Positions 60,595 through 64,000 of a stretch of 64,000 nt of DNA are shown piece by piece. The notes below the pieces were generated by a model. The model saw nothing but the letters and a program-made list of their open reading frames with translations, did no database searches and was not told the DNA's origin. Origin of the DNA: Bradyrhizobium roseum. Its GTDB lineage: Bacteria; Pseudomonadota; Alphaproteobacteria; Rhizobiales; Xanthobacteraceae. Position numbers and translations under genes: made by a program. The first letter of the stretch is position 1. The number at the start of each line of letters is the position of its first letter. The stretch lies in contig NZ_CP129212.1 in assembly GCF_030413175.1 (NCBI RefSeq), positions 2,356,001 to 2,420,000 of the forward strand. The letters are read 5' to 3'.

Positions 60595-61337
60595 CGCGCG
60601 CCTCCGGTGACGTAGCGGCGGACTTCCTGATTGTTCAGGACGTCGGCAGGTACCCCATCGGCCAATATTCGTCCCTGGTAGAATGCCACGACGCGATCGG
60701 CGTAGCGGCTGACGATTTCCATGTCGTGCTCGACGAAGACGATGGTCGCAGCGTCAGGTGCGACGGCGTGGATTACGCGATCCATGGTTCTGAATTTTTC
60801 TTCGGCCGACACGCCGGAGGTCGGCTCGTCGAGCAACAACAGTTTTGGACGGCGCACCAGCGCCATGGCGATGTCGATCAGCTTGCGGACGCCGCCCGCA
60901 AGCTCCGAGATCGGGCGGTCGGCCTGATCGGCAAGGCCGAAGCGTTCCAGCAACTCGACTGCGGTGCCGCGACGGCCCTGAGCCTCCGCCGGCGCCCGAA
61001 GCGACATTCGTGTGCCGGTGCCGGAAATCGCCACGGCGAGATTTTCGGCGGCGGTGAGTTCGACGAACAGCTGTGGAATCTGGAACGAGCGCGAGATGCC
61101 CAGCCGGGCGGTACTTCGCGGCGAACGCCGGCCGATGTCGACTCCATCGAGCAGGATGGTGCCCTTGTCGGGCTTGAGATAGCCGGTCACCATGTTGACG
61201 AAGGTGGTCTTGCCGGCGCCGTTGGCGCCGATCAGGCTGATCTTCTGACCCGCCGGAATATCAATTGTGAGCGCATCGGCGGCCACCACCGCGCCGAAGC
61301 GTTTCTCAAGTTTGCGTACGGAAAGAACCGGGTTCAC
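60591..61337 (-). CDS. branched-chain amino-acid ABC transporter ATPase (LivG-like)
   Basis: A 248-residue ATPase. Walker A is GANGAGKTT, the signature is ELAGGVRKLIDIAMALVRRP and Walker B is LLLLDEPTSGVS; the H-loop is FVEHDMEIV. It overlaps LivM and LivF by four bases each and forms the heterodimeric ATPase with LivF. No gene symbol is given because ligand identity is unknown. Confidence 0.88.
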   Translation of the reverse strand: MNPVLSVRKLEKRFGAVVAADALTIDIPAGQKISLIGANGAGKTTFVNMVTGYLKPDKGTILLDGVDIGRRSPRSTARLGISRSFQIPQLFVELTAAENLAVAISGTGTRMSLRAPAEAQGRRGTAVELLERFGLADQADRPISELAGGVRKLIDIAMALVRRPKLLLLDEPTSGVSAEEKFRTMDRVIHAVAPDAATIVFVEHDMEIVSRYADRVVAFYQGRILADGVPADVLNNQEVRRYVTGGAR

Positions 61338-62320
61338 GACGCGGCTCCTCCGGCGGGGGAAACGTCAGCCGCGACGCGCCGCTTCCGACGATCCTTGATC
61401 CAGAGCGAGCCGATGCCGCGCGGCAGAAACAGGATGACGCCCAGCAGGAATATGCCGAGCACCAGCTGCCAGGTGTTGGGCAGATAGAGATTGGAAAACG
61501 AGCGGACCAGCTCCAGCGCCATGGAGGCGACGAAGACGGCGGCGACGCTCTGGTTGCCGGCCAGCACCGCCACGAAGACGAATTCGCCCGATGTTGTCCA
61601 GTAGGCAAATTGCGGATCGATATGCCGCTGCGCCATCAGGGCAAACGCGCCGCTGGCGCCGGCAAAGACCGCGGCGATCGCGAAGTTGATCGATATGATC
61701 CGGTTGGCCGAGAGGCCGAGATATTCGACGCGCAGGTTGTTTTCGCGCACCGCCAAACTGGCCAGGCCGAATTCGGACCGGAACAGGATGGTCGCAGCGA
61801 TGCCGGCAAATCCGGTCACGATGACCGAGACGGCATACAGCATGAAGTCGGCCTCGCGCGGATCGGTGAAGCTCATGCCGAACAGGCTTGGCCGTCCGAC
61901 GTTGAACCCGTCGGAGCCGCCCAGCGCAGTCGTTTTCACCAGTACGCCGTAAAACACCATCGACAGCGCCAATGTCAGCATGCCGAAGAAAATCCCGCTG
62001 TAGCGCGCGATCAACGGCCCGATGACGAGGCCGAGCAGGCCGCCGCAGGCGGCGCCGACGATCACCTGCGCCACGGCATCGGTGAGACCCCAGGCGTTGG
62101 CGATCAGCGCCACGCCATAGCCGCCAGCCGCGAAGAACAGGCCCTGGCCAAACGAGACGTTGCCGGTGCGCGCCAGCACGACGATGCCGAGCGAGATCAG
62201 CGCATTGGAAGCGGCCACCGTCGCCAGCGACAGGGTCCAGGTCGGCAGTACGCGTCCGAACAGCGTCACCGCGACGACCAGCGCGATCATGATCAGGGGA
62301 TGCAGATCTTTCCTTGTCAA
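61334..62320 (-). CDS. branched-chain amino-acid ABC transporter permease (LivM-like)
   Basis: A 328-residue inner-membrane protein with about ten hydrophobic segments. The LivM signature region VRENNLRVEYLGLSANRIIS and the GTGNVSFGQGLFF-like stretch (here LARTGNVSFGQGLFFAAGGY) are clear. It pairs with LivH to form the channel and overlaps LivG by four bases. Confidence 0.86.
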   Translation of the reverse strand: MTRKDLHPLIMIALVVAVTLFGRVLPTWTLSLATVAASNALISLGIVVLARTGNVSFGQGLFFAAGGYGVALIANAWGLTDAVAQVIVGAACGGLLGLVIGPLIARYSGIFFGMLTLALSMVFYGVLVKTTALGGSDGFNVGRPSLFGMSFTDPREADFMLYAVSVIVTGFAGIAATILFRSEFGLASLAVRENNLRVEYLGLSANRIISINFAIAAVFAGASGAFALMAQRHIDPQFAYWTTSGEFVFVAVLAGNQSVAAVFVASMALELVRSFSNLYLPNTWQLVLGIFLLGVILFLPRGIGSLWIKDRRKRRVAADVSPAGGAAS

Positions 62321-62333
62321 AGGTCTTTCCTCA

Positions 62334-63230
62334 TCAGATCCGCCTTGCCATCTCGCGCTTGAACAGGCCCTCGGGGCGGAACATCAGCACTGCCGCCATG
62401 ATCAGATAGATCATGAACAGCTCGGCCTGCGGCATCAGGTGCACCGACGCCGCGCGCGCCAGCCCGACCAGAAGGGCGCCGACCGCCGCGCCCTCGACGC
62501 TGCCCAGCCCTCCGATCACGACGATCGCAAAACTCAGGATGATGACGTCGGAGCTCAGCCCCGGCTGCATCGATATTTTCGGCGCGGTCAGGGCGCCGGC
62601 GAGGGCGGCGAGCAGCACCCCGAACGCGAAGGCAATCGCGTAGACGCGGTTGACGCGTACGCCCATGCTGACACTCATTTCCTCGTTATGGATGACGGCG
62701 AGCACGATCTTGCCGATCACGGTGCGATTAAGGCCGAACCAGATCGCGAAGCCGATCGCGGCCGAGATCGGTATCAGCACCAGGTCGTAACCGACATAGT
62801 AGAGCCCGGCGAATTCGAGATTGCCGAACAGCTCATAGGGCTGCGTCGCATAGATTGGATTGACGCCCCAGATCAGCTTGGTGACGTCCTCCATGATCAG
62901 GAATACGGCGTAGGTCACCAGCAGCAGCACCACTTCGTCGCGGCCGTAGAACATCTTCAGGAGGCCGCGCTCCAGCAACCATCCGACCGCGGATGCGATC
63001 AGCGCCACCGCGAGCAGCATCGCGACGAAGCCGACGCTTGGGGGGAGGCCGCGCGCGGCGATCATGGTCACGACGGTCGCCGCGATATACGCGCCCAGCG
63101 CATAAAAGCTGCCATGGGCGATGTTGAGGATCTTCAAGACGCCAAACACCAGCGTGAGCCCGAGGGCGACGACAAACAGCCACGACGCCTGGATCAGGCC
63201 GTCGAGAACGATCGTCAAAAAGAAATTCAT
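62334..63230 (-). CDS. branched-chain amino-acid ABC transporter permease (LivH-like)
   Basis: A 298-residue inner-membrane protein with about eight hydrophobic segments. ALGLTLVFGVLKILNIAHGS near the start is the LivH signature, and VIHNEEMSVSMGVRVNRVYA is the EAA-like loop. It lies 13 bases upstream of LivM. Confidence 0.87.
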   Translation of the reverse strand: MNFFLTIVLDGLIQASWLFVVALGLTLVFGVLKILNIAHGSFYALGAYIAATVVTMIAARGLPPSVGFVAMLLAVALIASAVGWLLERGLLKMFYGRDEVVLLLVTYAVFLIMEDVTKLIWGVNPIYATQPYELFGNLEFAGLYYVGYDLVLIPISAAIGFAIWFGLNRTVIGKIVLAVIHNEEMSVSMGVRVNRVYAIAFAFGVLLAALAGALTAPKISMQPGLSSDVIILSFAIVVIGGLGSVEGAAVGALLVGLARAASVHLMPQAELFMIYLIMAAVLMFRPEGLFKREMARRI

Positions 63231-63319
63231 GGCGGCGGCGTCACGCAGGTCGTCGGTGGACAGAAAAAGGCGGCGCGAATCCGGTCACGCGCCGCCATGG
63301 GTTCGTCAGATGCCCATGC

Positions 63320-64000
63320 CTAGTCGCACTTGGCGCCCTGCATGCCGCCCTTGATCCAGTCGATCGCCTTCACGCCCGGCGGCGGGTTGACGCATTCGGC
63401 GGCAAAATACTGGATGTCGACGAGGTCGACCCGCTTCAGGTCCGGATTGTACTTGGTGCGGCTGAAGGCGATCGGCTGAATCGCCTGATGGCCGTCGGCG
63501 AGCTTCATCTGGATCAGGCCGCCGGGCGACGGCCACTCCAGCCCGGTCATGGCCGCGACCATTTCATCGGTCGACGGCTTCTTGCCGCCGTTCTTGGCCA
63601 TGGCCTTCTCGACCGCGGCCTTCAATCCGAGGATGGACTGCGTCGCGCGGTAGGCGGCCTGAACCGGATAGACGCCGTTGGCGGCTTCGTACCCCTTGAA
63701 CAGCCAGTCGTTCAGCGGCGATTTCTGCGACATCAGGCCGTAGGCGCCGCGGGCGCCGATGATGGTGCCGTCGGGCATCTTGTCGCCGAGCGGCGGCAGC
63801 ACGTGATCAGCGGCGCTGAATACGAGCTGGCTGCGCTTCGGCAAGCCACGGGGCGCCGATTGCAGGACGAAAGCCTGCAAATCGCCGCCCCACAGGCTGG
63901 AATAGACCACGTCGGAGCCGGCCCCCACCAGCGCGGAAATTTCGGTGCCGTATTGGCCAGCGCCGAATTTCGGCAGCAGGTCCGTCTGCAGCTTGACGCC
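63320..64000 (-). CDS. branched-chain amino-acid-type ABC transporter substrate-binding protein (partial, 5' end outside window)
   Basis: About 227 C-terminal residues of a LivK-type receptor. LVGAGSDVVYSSLWGGDLQA, GARGAYGLMSQKSPLNDWLF and the YFAAECVNPPPGVKAIDWIK ending are of the type-I periplasmic-binding fold. The start lies beyond 64000. It is the first gene of a receptor-H-M-G-F operon reading left. Confidence 0.83.
   Translation of the reverse strand, partial: GVKLQTDLLPKFGAGQYGTEISALVGAGSDVVYSSLWGGDLQAFVLQSAPRGLPKRSQLVFSAADHVLPPLGDKMPDGTIIGARGAYGLMSQKSPLNDWLFKGYEAANGVYPVQAAYRATQSILGLKAAVEKAMAKNGGKKPSTDEMVAAMTGLEWPSPGGLIQMKLADGHQAIQPIAFSRTKYNPDLKRVDLVDIQYFAAECVNPPPGVKAIDWIKGGMQGAKCD

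Noticed and set aside
62160..63323. 387-codon plus-strand frame
   Set aside because: Mirror of the LivH and LivM genes; His/Gln/Asp-rich, not protein-like.
1..64000. CRISPR arrays, tRNA/rRNA genes, insertion sequences, restriction or toxin-antitoxin pairs
   Set aside because: None could be recognised by reading; a tRNAscan or Infernal run would be decisive for RNA genes.

Overview
The window reads as chromosome of a Bradyrhizobium-like alphaproteobacterium (Nitrobacteraceae). It is GC-rich and dense with CaiB-type CoA-transferases, Liv- and Tau-type ABC transporters, Bug-type binding proteins and cyclase/AAA/TPR signalling proteins. It also carries a GcrA-like protein, an OpgC protein and a BA14K-type C-terminus. 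No rRNA, tRNA, CRISPR array or complete insertion sequence was found.

Layout. 0-6 kb: tail of a BA14K-like gene, epoxide hydrolase, a three-gene NitT/TauT-type ABC transporter, class II aldolase and a flavodoxin-fold quinone reductase with an upstream palindrome. 6.9-9.6 kb: an SDR plus HAPMO-like Baeyer-Villiger monooxygenase pair. 9.7-14.6 kb: a LivF remnant, then a tight CoA-transferase / enoyl-CoA hydratase / MaoC hydratase / CitE-type lyase operon followed by a thiolase, the layout of C5-dicarboxylate (itaconate or mesaconate type) catabolism. 14.6-21.2 kb: two-component system with a DUF4173-like membrane protein, membrane-anchored NagZ-like GH3 protein, OpgC. 21.4-23.9 kb: a compact regulatory island with an S24-type repressor, a GcrA-like gene, a DUF6456-like gene and a small gene; four related 17-bp palindromes lie in its two promoter regions. 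24-31.5 kb: winged-helix/TPR regulator, an MddA-like methyltransferase cut by an in-frame amber codon, GFA protein, a second CaiB transferase, alpha-hydroxy-acid oxidase, phasin.

32-38.9 kb is a degenerate prophage. The terminase is a deletion chimera and no portal, capsid or protease gene is left, but the tail-collar protein, lysozyme, holin and GNAT genes are intact and overlapping. 39-48.9 kb is a catabolic block: two-component flavin monooxygenase, deacetylase-like hydrolase, LLM monooxygenase, three-subunit molybdenum hydroxylase, enoyl-CoA hydratase and a broken zinc alcohol dehydrogenase. 49-53.7 kb: a Fe/polyamine/phosphonate-type ABC importer followed by a GpdQ/CpdA-like phosphodiesterase. 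54-60 kb: Bug receptor, 1064-residue cyclase/ATPase/TPR protein, unknown protein, Crp/Fnr regulator. 60-64 kb: a livFGMHK-type operon running off the right edge.

Most interesting are the four-operator repressor/GcrA-like module, the amber codon in the MddA-like gene, the terminase chimera with a preserved lysis cassette, and the molybdenum hydroxylase/two-component monooxygenase block. Several broken genes carry single-base indels, some in homopolymers, so sequencing error must be excluded before calling them pseudogenes.
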